Source: Clavelina lepadiformis (lineage: Eukaryota > Chordata > Ascidiacea > Aplousobranchia > Clavelinidae). Taken from it: DNA of 64,000 bases. Below the pieces are notes generated by a model. It saw nothing but the letters and a program-made list of their open reading frames with translations. It had not been told where the DNA came from and did no database searches. The stretch spans positions 18,168,501 through 18,232,500 of the forward strand of contig NC_135241.1 in the NCBI RefSeq assembly GCF_947623445.1. The letters run 5' to 3'. Shown in pieces: positions 20,972 through 32,659 of the stretch; within the stretch, counting starts at the first letter, position 1, and the number at the start of each line of letters is the position of its first letter. The position numbers were made by a program, and so were the translations under genes.

Positions 20972-22502
20972 TCACTTAATTAGCCCAAATACAATGCATG
21001 CATAGTACAGGAAAGCACAAAGAAAAGCCCCAAGTAAGGGCAATGTGACGAAAAGTTCCTTTCGAATCTGTTCGAAAAGTAGAGATTTTTCAATGATTTC
21101 ACCGGCGATTTCTCCTCCTTTATTACGATGGGGGAAGGGTTTGTTAGGTTGTGGCACACCCAGGAATTTGCACAATGGATCCCAACCGTCCTTAAACTTG
21201 AAATAGAGTATTCTATCGCTTGATGCAACCTGCATGCATTAACGTAAATTTTGCAATAAACACATTGAACGTTGTCAACTTACAGCACAATTTCCCGTCC
21301 AACAAACGCATGACCAATGGAAGAACGGAAAAATGAAAGCTCGATTATTTTGTTCTTTATAATATACTTACCGCTCGGACATTGGCATTGTGTTCTCTGT
21401 ATCTTAATTTTGCAAATTGGGCATTAAAGGGAGTTTTATAAAATGGTGAAAACCGTTGTGTGGACACTTGCAAGCGATCTGTGAAAAAATGTCAGTCATG
21501 CATTTAAAATATCCATACATTTTTGTTTATGTACAAACCAAAAAGTATACAGTAAAAGGATAGCATATAATACTGTTTCGTGCTAGATGGGTTTTCTTGC
21601 AAGTCTTCTTATACAAGCACTTAAAATCTTACAAGCCGCGTTTACAAAATTTCCAGCTTGTCTGCCGGTGGAGGAAAGCTGCATCAGCCATCTTGTTGAT
21701 TTATGTTCAACGGCAGCGTCGATTTGTTTTTGTTGACTTCGCACCCATTCTTCCTCTGATGCTCTTTCCGTGTGAATTACCTTCAAAGCAAAGTACAAAG
21801 CAAAATCTCAACATGGTCATCTTGAGTTTTATAATTGAATACCACTTTAAAGTCACTTTTTTACCAAAACATTCAAAAAATTTGTCGGTTGGCTGTTACT
21901 TGTGATAGAATTATTACTAAATCACAAGATATAGTCTAGTTTTTGCAATGTTAAAAAGACATTTGTATCCTTATATGAGCTGGATAAGCCAAACATGGTT
22001 AATTAATAAACAGTTTTATTTTAACCTGTATTAAAATAACCGATCAAAGTTTACCTTAAACAAAAAACCAGTTTGCTCACATTGGATTGAATGGATATTT
22101 ATTGCTAGGTCACCATTTTTAGTTGATGTTAATATTCAAGTTAGAATTAAACAATTGTTTCAAACGCACAAGGTTGCTGGTTAAATAGACACTGCTGCGT
22201 ACAGTATTTCAGCTTTTAATACAGCATGAAAAATAACGACAAAAGCTCACTTTTGCGTCTGGAAATGCATGATATAATTCTTCCCACAATATACATCCCG
22301 GTATGTCAGTTACGGCATCTACACCTTTGTAAATTCGTCGTAAATCTTCAACAGTCCAGCCTTCGTCCATTACCTTCTGCAAATCCCGACCAATGTAAAA
22401 AACTTGTTCCTCAAAATCGTAGACATTGTAACCGAGTGTTTTCAATGCACTGGCTAAAGTTTTTGTTCCAGTTTTCGACATTCCAGAACAAATCACTTTC
22501 AT
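20972..22502 (-). CDS. Sulfotransferase-like P-loop protein, paralogue B (4 exons, 254 aa)
   Basis: Exons: 22251-22502, 21633-21780, 21372-21478 and 20972-21229, with lengths (252, 148, 107, 258) and phases matching paralogue A. P-loop G7-M-S-K-T-G-T-K-T-L16: Pro9 of paralogue A is Ser here. The 3'-phosphate-binding-like motif is VIHTERASEEEWVRS, the C-terminal signature is FKDGWDPLCKFLGVPQPNKP, and a hydrophobic tail follows (VTLPLLGAFLCAFLYYACIV). By eye, exons 1 and 4 differ from A at about 12 of 168 residues, but exons 2 and 3 differ at about 23 of 85. Introns 1 and 2 are about 470 and 154 bp, without the hAT insertion seen in A. All splice sites are standard and the frame is intact. Function is inferred from PF17784-type family features only. 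Confidence 0.9.
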
Positions 22503-23331
22503 GTTGACTTAAATCTTGGTACGGCTGCAAGTTAACCAGATACACATTACAGAGTAGCTGCTGGTGTTGATGTAGTTTATATATAAAGCAGACCCCAGCA
22601 TCGTAAACACACCTTTGCTCTACTCCACAGAGTAAACATTCATATGTTAAATTTCCAGTAACTTTCCTGAAAGCAGTATAGATGTAGGTTTATCTCGTCG
22701 TTAAATGTATACTTAACTAAGCTTTATGGTTGCTTGTTGACCACAACTAACAGATTTGTACTTAATCCTTTTTACAACGTCAGCAGTTTCTAACTACGTC
22801 ATATACGTAAAAAGGCCTTAGCAGGCCAACAAAGGATGAAGCTTGGTAATAATCCTTAATTGTTGCGTCTCGGCCTTATCGCTTGTGCGCGTACTGGCGT
22901 TACAATTAATTGTTAATGCCACAACATTCTACACAAAGAAATACTGTAGTGGAGGCAGTAAGAATATTAAACTTGTCTTGCGCTCAGGCATCACTGGTTT
23001 GTTAGAATTATGACGTCGCTCGGTCACATTCTGCTATCCTCGCGCCTCGCAAGTTTAACCATCAATGAATAACGAACGTGGCAGTTTCAAATTGCTATTT
23101 ACCTTATGCTTGGGCTTGTGTTCGCATGTCCAGATACAGTTTGTGCAAACACAAATCTTGCTCATTTGTAGACCAAATCATGTCACACTTTGCAGCCTAT
23201 AGCATGAGCACCTTCCACACGCGAAAGCGTTTTTCTTTCAACCACCCACGCTTTCACGAAATCACCCCATTAAAGATTATAGCACTGCTTTTTCCACATC
23301 TATGACATTACACTATTCAGGGAATACGTAG
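22503..23331. promoter_or_regulatory. 5' flank of sulfotransferase B
   Basis: The start-proximal part (GTTGACTTAAATC) resembles the corresponding part of paralogue A, and AAAAAGGCCTTAGCAGGCC at about 22811 may correspond to the conserved AAAGGCCTCGC block. Otherwise diverged. An acceptor-like TTAACTTGCAG lies about 30 bp upstream of the ATG on the minus strand. Confidence 0.35.
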
Positions 23332-23632
23332 CAGAGTTGTAATTTGGGCCGGGGTTTTCGGGTCAGATTCGGCCTTAAGTTTGTAAAAAAATTCGGGCTC
23401 GATTTTATAATCACACTCTGCCACATTTGCATCGTAATTTCACTTTCTTTATAGAAATGTGCATGCGGGCAGAGTGCTAAAAACCTCCCTCAGGGCGTAA
23501 AGCTCAACTTAGAAAAAGATAACAGTCATACAATGGCATCAAAAGATGACTTTTATTCATTTAATATTTCTTTCGGGCTTCAAATAAATTTTGAGGTTCG
23601 GGTTAACAATATAAGGCCCGTTTATAACTCTG
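23332..23632. mobile_element. Probable hAT-type MITE, 301 bp
   Basis: Left end CAGAGTTGTAATTTGGGCC; right end on the minus strand CAGAGTTATAAACGGGCC. The flanking 8-mers ATACGTAG and ATACAGGG match at only 5 of 8 positions, so the insertion looks old. The interior has TTCGGG/GGGTC motifs typical of such subterminal regions. No coding capacity. Confidence 0.65.
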
Positions 23633-23658
23633 ATACAGGGTGACACAAAAAAAAAACG

Positions 23659-23859
23659 GTTTACCACTCAGGACCGCAAATACGGAGTCGTCAATCAATG
23701 CTTTTTGTCAAAAACTAGTGGTGCCGTTGCTTAAAAGAAACAAAAATAGTGCCGGAAAAAATTTCACTTGTATTTCCTAGAACCTGAAGCTCATTGGTCA
23801 CCAAATGTTCCTACAACGTATTTTTCGCGCATGCGCACAACGGATTGTGCAAAAAGTCT
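23659..23859 (-). repeat. 215-bp dispersed repeat carrying an NRF1-like palindrome, copy 2
   Basis: Inverted relative to 19678-19890. It contains GCGCATGCGC at 23827-23836 and, on the minus strand, GACCAATGAGCTTCAGG with a CCAAT box, so it resembles a TATA-less promoter module. The two copies bracket sulfotransferase B with their TTTTGCACAATCCG ends pointing outward. Confidence 0.8.
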
Positions 23860-23884
23860 ATTATGCGATTGGCCCTATTGGCCG

Positions 23885-23970
23885 GATAGGGTATATTCAG
23901 TAGTGAAAGTAAGCCGGAACGCCGTTCCAGTAAATGAATTATTGCCGGCACGGCGTACTGGTAAGAGTTT
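23885..23970 (+). repeat. Dispersed repeat, copy 2 (related to 11830-11920)
   Basis: AGTAGTGAAAGTAAGCCGG, CGCCGTTCCAGTA, TTATTGCCGGCACGGCGTA: alignable with 11830-11920 over the whole length. Adjacent to the NRF1-type repeat. Confidence 0.55.
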
Positions 23971-25075
23971 TCACGTCCAGTGTGTCGCATGTGTTGAAAA
24001 AACTGCTTAGCAAAATCAGTATACAGTTATCAACTTCATGAAATAAGTTTGGTACAAGTCTATGACTGGTTTGACATGCTTTGGTGCATGGGTTTTCAAC
24101 CTGGGGTTCGTTATGGCGAAAAAGCGAAGTTATTGTAACATACGTTAATAAATAATTTTTTGTCCAAGACTTGGTTTGTTACATTTGTCGTAACATTAGG
24201 TTACATGAATCAAAATTTCTGGAAGGGGTCGAGGGTCAAATTTGGTTGTTCCAAAAGGGTTGCGGTACGAAAAACCATTGTCTCAGACGGCCGACAAGCG
24301 AAAATGGGATCCCGAGTCATACGTAAAAACAAGGCTTGGAAATGCAAGAAGAGCAGCTCACTCAACAAGTGGCATGACTAGTCAGAAGACGTGTGTGCAT
24401 AGGACGCTCATTTTTTGTCGGTGTGTCATCCTTTACCGTCTCAGAAGTCGGACGATGCCCGTAATAGCTAAAAAGCATTATTTCGGGAAAGTATCCGACC
24501 AAAAATGGAATACAAATCTACTTAAACCGACTTTTAAGCCCAAATTAGTTGCAAAACAGCTTTTTTCGGACCGCAATGCTACGATTTATACCGGTTAACA
24601 GTCTACAGTCTTGCTACTTATTTTGTTTCGAACTACTGAAATTAACTATACTTAAAAACTTATATACAAATTTCTGTTTGGAAACAAAATGTGTTCATTG
24701 ATCATATTTTCGTGACAATTCGTTGACTTTGTTAAATTCATAAAACCAATGAAAATGGAAAAACTCTTCCGCCACAAAAAGAGTTTATTGAAATAGTTTA
24801 AAAATGTAAAATAGTAAAGTTTCCTAAATTTGTCTTCATTTTTTGCAGGTGTCGTTACTCCAGAAGGCGCGCAACTTTGTCGACCAGTACGAATTAACAT
24901 GCAGACCAAACCCGCATTAAAAGCGGAGACTCGGCTGACAAAGCGACGAGGGCGAGCTCAAATGAGTTCTGCGAAAACAAACGTAGCATACGAATTTGTA
25001 GCCTTGCTGTATGGCCATTGGTCACGTGTAATTTCAATATTTAGGCATTGCCCGATCTTAACCATGTTAATAATA
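23971..25075. other. Intergenic, degraded repeat, no gene
   Basis: At 24087-24282 there are hAT-like ends (CATGGGTTTTCAACCTGGGG on the left; CAATGGTTTTTCGTACCGCA on the minus strand on the right) without a matching target duplication. AATAAA on the minus strand at 24784-24789 may serve DDX49. Confidence 0.45.
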
Positions 25076-28000
25076 TCAGGCATCTCTGGAATCTAATTTT
25101 CTTCTTTTTTCTTTTCTTATTTTTCGTTCTTCCTTGATGCGAACAATCCTTTTCTTTTTGTCATTCTTCGCCTCAACATCCGGATCCTTCATAATAACTA
25201 TGTTTAAAAAGTCGTCCGCAGCGCATATTCAAAACCTGACACAACGCCCAAACTAGTGAGCAAAGCACACAACCGTGGTATGTAATAAAATCACCTTTCC
25301 TTCCAATATAAGCGCTTTACGCTTGTTCGTTTTCTTTTTATCACCAAAATCACGATTTTCTAAAACCTGTAAAACAAAATGTAAAAAATTCTTTGTATTT
25401 CAAGATTACGTTAGAAATTATGATCTCATTAGAAAAAATGACATCAAGCAATGAACAAAGTGCAAAAAATGGTTACCAATTCAGCTTCTCGCTTCATCAC
25501 GTTTACTTTGGTCAATATCTTTAACACTTCATCTTCATTTACTTCGTATTCTTTTAATTTAGTATCTGAAAACAGCTACATTAACATCAATGAAGGTTTC
25601 TTAGTTTTTGTCAGCTACATGTTTTCAACAATTGCCTAATTATAAACTATTTTTGAAAAATTCTTTCGTTGGTATACGTTAAAAGCCTATTTGATATTAG
25701 GTGCACCAGTATTAGCACAAGTTAATATACCCTTGTGTAAAAGAGCAACTTACTGATATGTTCTTCTATGCTTTGGACCCTGTGAATGTCAAATTGCGTG
25801 ACAAGGGTCACTGCCATACCAGTACGACCAGCCCTTGCAGTACGACCTACTCTATGAATGTAATTCTTCGATAATCCGGGAACATTGTGATTCATAACGA
25901 CCTGAAATTAAGAAATACGTCTTTCTCATTGTAAATCTCTTCTATTGCAAGTTGAGAAAAGTAAGCGAAAATATCAACCAAAATTTAAAATTTATAGTCA
26001 TGAAAACCTGCACAACTGGTATGTCAAGTCCTCTGGCAGCAACATCCGTTGCTACTAGCAATCTTATGTTGCTTGACTTAAACTTAGAAAGAGCTGCAAG
26101 TCGATGGCGTTGTTTCATATTAGAGTGCAAAACTACACATTCAAAACCTGCGTTTTGCAGCAACATACCTAGAATTTGACAGTTTCTGAAAAAAAGTTAT
26201 GCAAGTGCACTGAAAAGTTAATGAAACCACTTAGGTATGAAACAATCATCAAGAAATGTAAACAGTGACAAGTTTCAAATATGAACAATAAACCATGAAA
26301 TAATCCCAGTACACAAGAGATTGCGAAAATTAAAATTTGACCATAACTTTAATATTTGAGATAACTTGAAGAGTTTGGGTTAGTTTAGGCAAATAATAAT
26401 GAACAAAAATTTTTTTAAATGCCAAAATTGTGCAGCTAAGATTCTTACAACATGGTTTTGATTATTTCGGTATTGCAGGACCCTTTCGATCTAAATAATG
26501 GTACAATTTAGTCAAATAAGAGGTTCAGCACCCTTTGACTTTTATTCCATGAACCTGACATAATGTAGATTACTATTTTGAGCATCTACTTTATGTTCAT
26601 AAGGTTAAAATAATCCAAAGAACAGCAAATAGAATCCTAGCTAGAAAATTGTGGAACTTTTTTAAATTTCATTTAAAATATACTAACCTTAAAACTACAC
26701 ACATTCAAAAAATTGTCAAAAAATATTTGAATAATCAACAAATTTTATGTCTTGTGCTGCTATTTCTCGTGCAGTGGGGTGATTCTGCAGTGGGCGTGGG
26801 AATATGTTCCTATCTAGTTTACTAAAAGAACACTAATGCTTGACATTTTTGCAAGTCAGTATAACGTGTTCGGTGGAACTACTAATTACTGTACAAAACA
26901 AGAACTTACTTGCATGTCTTAGTGAATAACATGATAGAATGATTTGGATTTTTTTCAAGCAGATCTTTACAGATGTAAACAAGATACCCATCTCTAACTT
27001 GCTCTGGCACCAGCACATAATACTGGTCGAGTTGCTCAACAGTCGAAACCCTAAACAAAAATGCAATACATTCGTTGGGAAAGTTTTCACAGTTTTGTAC
27101 AGATACAGTTATTAAAGTTGGGAACATTTACACAAGGCAAGGGCAGGAAGCTGAGTATGAGACAATGGGAAACTGATAACTCACGTGTTGTCTGATTGCC
27201 AGAAAAAAGGCTTTTTTGTTGATAATTGTTTGACTTCATTCAAGGTATCAGTAAGGGTGGCGCTAAACAGTAAAGTTTGCCTGCAAAACCAAATACTTTG
27301 TTTATAAGTTACGCATGATTTTGCTGTAAAAGTACTTCAAATAAACACTAAACTCGAACATAAATAAACCAAACAATAAATGTATAAACTTTGAATGTAA
27401 GTTGCGAAGGAAATGAAAGAAATTAAACTTCAAGCCTTCCTCTGTAAAGCTGTAAAGCAGCACAAACGCTTTATAGGTTGTATTGCAATTACCTGTCCTT
27501 AGGTAATGTTTCAAATATGACATCCAAATCATTAGCAAAATCTCCGTCCATTTTATCTAACAATCTGTCTGCTTCATCCAGAACTAAAAACCTAAACAAC
27601 ACAAGCTCATACTAAAATGGCTTACATGCAACCATAACAGTAAGGTCTTAGTGTTAAATATTAGGCATTGCCATTTTATATGTTCAATGATGTTGCTAAT
27701 CAACAACACCTGAACAATACAAATTAAACATTTTAAACTTGGAGCAAAGAGAAGGTTTTGCTCTAACTAAACGGCCAAGAAATCCTCCCGTTGCTGCCAG
27801 ATGCATTGAAAACAATTGTCGTGTCACATGCAAAACAACAAGCATATATAAGCCTAATGCAACTCACTTTATCTTGTTCAGCTTGACAGTACTGTCACTG
27901 CTTCGAAGGTGGTCAGCAAGCCTGCCAGGTGTTGCTATGACTACGTGGGGCTTTTTCTCAAGCTGCATGGCCTGCTCTAGCATATCTGTTGAACGATTTT

Positions 28001-28890
28001 GTAAATTAATCCTAGGATGAAAATTCAAGATCATATAATGGCATATGCCACCTGTGCACAAAGTTAAGTCTCAAGTGTCTACCAAGTCAGCCATAAAACC
28101 CAAAAGCCATATTATAGAACAGAACATCCAACAAGCATGGTACCAGTGATCAATTTCATACTTTAGGTTGTTTTATTATAAAGATCAAAAAGATCATATT
28201 TTTGCCAAACCAAATTGACTAACGAACAAAGGTAAACCACTTTATGTAAATGCAGAAAAATCAACAAAATAAAACAATGTTAATAAATGAGAGCCTCTTA
28301 CCCATTCCGCCAACAACCACAGCATGTCGAATATTGATAGGTTTTCCGATTATTGAAAATTGTTCAGAAATCTGGTATGCAAGCTCTCTAGTTGGAGTTA
28401 TTACAACACAAAATATTCCATATGGATCTTCTGATAATTTCTGAAGAATAGGAACTGCAAAAGCAGCTGTCTTTCCACTCCCAGTTTTTGAACACCCAAA
28501 ACAATCTTTACCTACAAAAAACGAGACAAATTAAAAGTATATAAATAGCAAGCACATGCTGTGTGCATTTGTAACTTTCTGCAAAAGGAACAAGCTTCCT
28601 GAGAAAATTTTCCAACAAGCTTCTATCCAACTATGGATTTTATCACCAAATATTAACACACTTTTTGAACTGCAATGAAATTGAGAATATTATGTTGATA
28701 TCTAGTATCAGTAGCTTGTTTCATACAGTATACAATCGCAATGTATGGTATGCAAAATACTTGCACCTTCTAAAATGGGTGGAATACAGTTGTATTGAAT
28801 TGGTGACGGTCGTGTAAAACCAAGTTGAGAAAGGTGTTCTAGAATCCAGTCATTTAAACCAAGTTCTTCAAAGTTTCCTTCGTGTTCCAT
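25076..28890 (-). CDS. DDX49: DEAD-box RNA helicase DDX49, complete (11 exons, 461 aa)
   Basis: ATP-dependent RNA helicase of the DDX49/yeast Dbp8 group, which acts in the nucleolus in pre-rRNA processing for the small subunit. Exons: 28767-28890, 28302-28511, 27868-27985, 27493-27591, 27185-27280, 26910-27050, 26008-26185, 25754-25901, 25477-25565, 25295-25366 and 25076-25186. All junctions keep frame. Motifs: Q motif (F7...Q32), SKTGSGKT (49-56), PTRELA (81-86), ATPGR (129-133), DEAD (156-159), SAT (190-192), [12 protein letters not shown] (308-319) and [11 protein letters not shown] (338-348). The stretch [24 protein letters not shown] at 124-141 is diagnostic of DDX49. The C-terminal tail (about residue 400 on) is Lys/Arg rich. 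Length is close to the 483 residues of the human protein. An acceptor-like TTTCCAG lies about 20 bp before the ATG. Confidence 0.97.
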
Positions 28891-30194
28891 TTTAAATAAC
28901 TACCCTGGAAACTACATTCAAGCCTAAGTATTTTTTACATTTCACTGAAAACAAGATTATTTTCCCACTTGAGACTAGAATGTTTATCAAGCCAAATCAC
29001 ATACTTGCTTTCTTACTTTTTGCGATATTGTATGACTTTGGTAATTTCTAATTGGAAACACAAATGCAGCAATATCTGTAGTGGCCTGGAAGCCACTTTC
29101 ATTACCAATATATATCATTCGTGGGAAAGTATTCGCCAGTTATTTATTGAAGTATTGTTTAGTGATGAAACTGCAGTTGTCGCTTAATATTTGGAAACTT
29201 TCTCTAAATAACTTTATGTGAAAGCGCCGTTTAGTACGTTACCAGGTGATTTCATAACATCCGAGTTTTAACTGTAAATAATCCCCATTGCCCAACGCTT
29301 ATTTTATCGTTTGCGATTTCTGACATATTTGTGTATATTGTGTTGAATACTTCCGTTCACATCGCTCCGCTTTATAAACTCGAGCTGATACGCGAGTAAC
29401 CGCTCAGAGACAGAGATATAGAATCGTACAAACGTATTACGGTAGTCGTGTTAATTGTAATTCGTTAGACTTGTGTTAAATGGTGAATGCTAAGTTTGTG
29501 ATTGTGTCATATTCGGAACCTGTACAGTTCCTACAATAAAGGACCGTTTCTGATAAACTGTATCTGTAATATCGTAAGAGCTTTCGGCTAGTAAAACGTT
29601 AGGTTAGAGAATTCTAGCCGCACGCAACCACGGAGTCAGATCATTAATTCGGCAGGTAAATTACGTCCGAATATCATAAGTTAAGACTGACAAACAGTGC
29701 AAGACCTCTGCATATCAATGGTTTGACCCTAAAAGCACCAGTGCAGTGGTTTACAAGCGCTCTCAGGCCACAGACCCCTTTAAAGAGTTTATAAAATCAA
29801 TAGATGATTACATCGAGTATTGTATTTTTGAGTTACATCACAAATATCATATACAGATAACTAAGAACGTTAACATAAAACATGAAGCAATGGTACACTT
29901 AGGACGCGCCAGTTGTTGTTAGCATACAGGCCAATGAACCGCAAAAAATGACAAAGCTTAAAACATGTTGAGGATAACTAAGGTAATAATTCTCAGTGAC
30001 AACTAAGATGGTCGCTTTAACCTAAATCAGCTACTAATCAATCAATGCAATAAAGAAAGAATGTAAATTGTAGTAACACACACACGGATGTCAACTATTT
30101 GCTACCTTCTGCACACTCTGAACACAAAGAAATCCATATACTTATTTATTTGCTGACCAGTAATTTATCATTTCTGTGTCTATATGCTGTAACC
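28891..30194. other. Intergenic, no gene recognised
   Basis: Upstream flank of DDX49. The plus-strand ORF at 28969-29187 lacks support. Nothing else is seen. Confidence 0.45.
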
Positions 30195-30508
30195 TAGGGG
30201 TCTGCCAATACTTTTTGCCGCGACCCCTAAAAAATGGTTCTGAATTCCCGCGACCCAAGCATTTTGTGAGCATATAATTGTAACAAAAAAAGGCATAACT
30301 GATTGCACAAGTGCGCTCGACTATTATTGCATTGTTACGTAGTAACTACGTAAAAATGCAATAATAATTAGAGGTTTAAAAAAGCTGAAGTTCATTATTA
30401 CACAGATGTGATGCTTATATTTATGATAAGTTTAAAATATTTCGCGACCCAGACTGGAAGGTCTACCGACCCAATTTTGGATCGTAACCCACTATTTGCG
30501 GACCCCTG
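30195..30508. mobile_element. hAT-type MITE, 314 bp
   Basis: Left end TAGGGGTCTGCCAAT; right end on the minus strand CAGGGGTCCGCAAATAG. Repeated CGCGACCC motifs lie inside both ends. The target duplication is CTGTAACC (30187-30194) and CTGTGACC (30509-30516), one mismatch. No transposase remains. Confidence 0.85.
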
Positions 30509-30516
30509 CTGTGACC

Positions 30517-31623
30517 AAATATACACAGTTATTACACTACTGCAAATCATTCAAAAATCCGCAATCAACTTTTTTAAATGTTTAGGCCACGTCAACCATT
30601 AACCATCATGAGCTAACTTTTGATACAAAAATATCCTCGTGTCTGATTATTGGATTTGGCAACATAATGATAGGCCTACCTATTTTTTTCTACAAATAAT
30701 TAATCAAGCTCAAATGGGATGTCATCACATTCACATAATACCGTAAATAGATGGGAGAGAATATTGAATAAACATTCTGGCAGCCTATTGATTTTAAAAA
30801 TATACATTTCAGGTTTTTTAAGAAGAAATTTTTGTACTGCAATTTAAATTCGGTAAACAATCAGATAATACTGTATAACTACCACTCTTCTCCCTACACT
30901 ATGAGCAATTTAAGGAGAATGGAAAAAAGCAGGCAACATTAGGGGAAGTGATCAAATGATAATTTAATGACTTCAAACCCAGGTAATTAAAATTTATGAA
31001 GTTTTAACAACTATTCAAAGTTGGGATGGTCAACCACGAAGATAAAAGCATTTGTAACCCATCCACCGCCCACTCTGCCATCAGCAGACTTATGAGTTTT
31101 GACAAAAAAGGATCGATTGATTGACTCTGTTATGTAATTATATTGTGTAAGGACCGTGATTGGTTACCACTGGATCAGCTCTGGGATGGTCTTGCCTTTG
31201 CTACACCTTCTACAACCACGCCTATATCAGTATATAAATAGACTAGCCAATTACCGGTACGCTACAGCCTGCGAAAATATACCTAGATTCCCAAACATTC
31301 TGAGCTTCATTGCATCATGATACAATAAGATACAATAATACAATATGAGCACATGATCGAAAGGGATTTCCCAAAGTAAGTCTTAAATCTTCTTTTCGCT
31401 TATTAAACTCATAATAATTAAAAATTATTTTCAAAGAAAAATTACTAATTTTATTTATCTAAATAAAAATGTACAATAATAAGTGCAATAGTTATAGCGC
31501 CTAGCCCTAAAAAATTCAATCCAGTATAGTGTCAAAACCACTTCGAGCTCTATTTCTTCAGCGTGTCTTTTCAGATTTCCATGTTTTCTGATCAATTGTT
31601 TGATAGACTACAAGTCAGTACTA
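30517..31623. other. Intergenic, no gene recognised
   Basis: A TATATAAATAG element occurs at about 31231, but no transcript unit can be assigned to it. The remainder is AT-rich without recognised features. Confidence 0.4.
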
Positions 31624-31631
31624 GACTTTGA

Positions 31632-32131
31632 GGGGAGGGGATAAAAGACGGACTCTGCACGGATTTTTACGGATTCCGTAAAATAGGTAAAAGACGGACT
31701 TATACGGAATTTTGCGGACTTACTAATTTGGTCGGCTAAATAGGAAATGCATTTTTTCTAGCTGTCGACAATCGGCAATCATTCAGTATGAAGCCCATCG
31801 CTTATTATAACAGCAAAATTGTTTACAGACTTTTTCTATACAGTGAAAAGCTTGATTTAGTTTAGCTACAGACTTTTTCATATTGAGACGTTCACATCGA
31901 AGTCCATCGCTTATTTTATTTATAACAGCGAAATTTTTTGCAAGACTTTTTCGATACAGTGGTAAATAAGCTTAATTTAATTTAGCTACGGGTTTTCTCA
32001 TATAAAGACGCTCTCTTCGAAATCCATCGCTTATTATAACGTAAGTCCGTAAAATCCCGTAGAAGTCCGTCTTTTAGCTATTTTAGGGAATCCGTTGAAG
32101 TCGGTGCGGTGTCCGTCTCTTACCTACCACC
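31632..32131. mobile_element. Inverted-repeat DNA element, about 500 bp, with 8-bp target duplication and internal minisatellite
   Basis: Perfect 8-bp direct repeats GACTTTGA flank it (31624-31631 and 32132-32139). Ends: GGGGAGGGGATAAAAGACGG on the left; on the minus strand GGTGGTAGGTAAGAGACGG on the right, each followed by repeated AAAAGACGGACTT / TCCGTAAAAT motifs. The centre holds a tandem repeat (31790-32041). Non-coding. The superfamily is probably hAT because of the 8-bp duplication, although the ends do not start with CAGGG or TAGGG. Confidence 0.78.
31790..32041 (+). repeat. Tandem repeat, about 109-120 bp period, 2.2 copies
   Basis: Units start at 31790, 31899 and 32019 with GAAGCCCATCGCTTATT, GAAGTCCATCGCTTATT and GAAATCCATCGCTTATT. 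Shared inner blocks include TATAACAGC-AAATT, GACTTTTTC-ATACAGTG and TTTAGCTAC. It lies at the centre of the inverted-repeat element. Confidence 0.85.
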
Positions 32132-32550
32132 GACTTTGACTCTGAATCAAGTGTGTGGGCGTAATTAGCAAAATTTTTATTTCTTACGGTTGAAATGGGA
32201 TTATTGTTTTATTCTATTGCTGTATCGAATTTATTCAGAATTTAAATTATTTTCTAATAATTTTGCAGCTGTTACCGGTGGGCGGGTAGGCTTAGGCTAC
32301 TAGGCTAACCTACCAAAACTGCCAAGTATTAATTTAATTTCAAAACAGATTTGAAATTGTTTTTGTTGTCAGAAAACAGGGCAATGCGCGGCATAAAAGA
32401 AGACGTTTTTAGTTTCTAGCTAGATTTCTTATTGAAACCGTGATAGATACAATTGTTATTGTTACCCATTGCAGCATTGGCAATTGTCCGGACCATTATT
32501 ATTAATGTGAAATGCGATAGCGCAGTAACGTGATAACATCACTCAAACAA

Positions 32551-32659
32551 GGACCTCTTTAAAAACTGCTAGAGGACTAAGAGGTGTACTAAGTTCTGTT
32601 AGTCCTCTACTCCTCTTACTTCTCTTAATAGTCTTCTAGCTGTATTTATAGAGAGGTCC
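32551..32659. repeat. 109-bp imperfect hairpin
   Basis: The left arm GGACCTCTTTAAAAACTGC, then TAGAGGACTAAGAGG, pairs with the right arm, whose minus strand reads GGACCTCTCTATAAATACAG, then CTAGAAGACTATTAAGAG. Probably a tiny foldback element; no target duplication was recognised. Confidence 0.6.

Noticed and set aside
31618..32140. CRISPR-like appearance of repeated AAAGACGGACTT words
   Set aside because: Eukaryotic context; the repeats are irregular in spacing and belong to the ends of an inverted-repeat DNA element.
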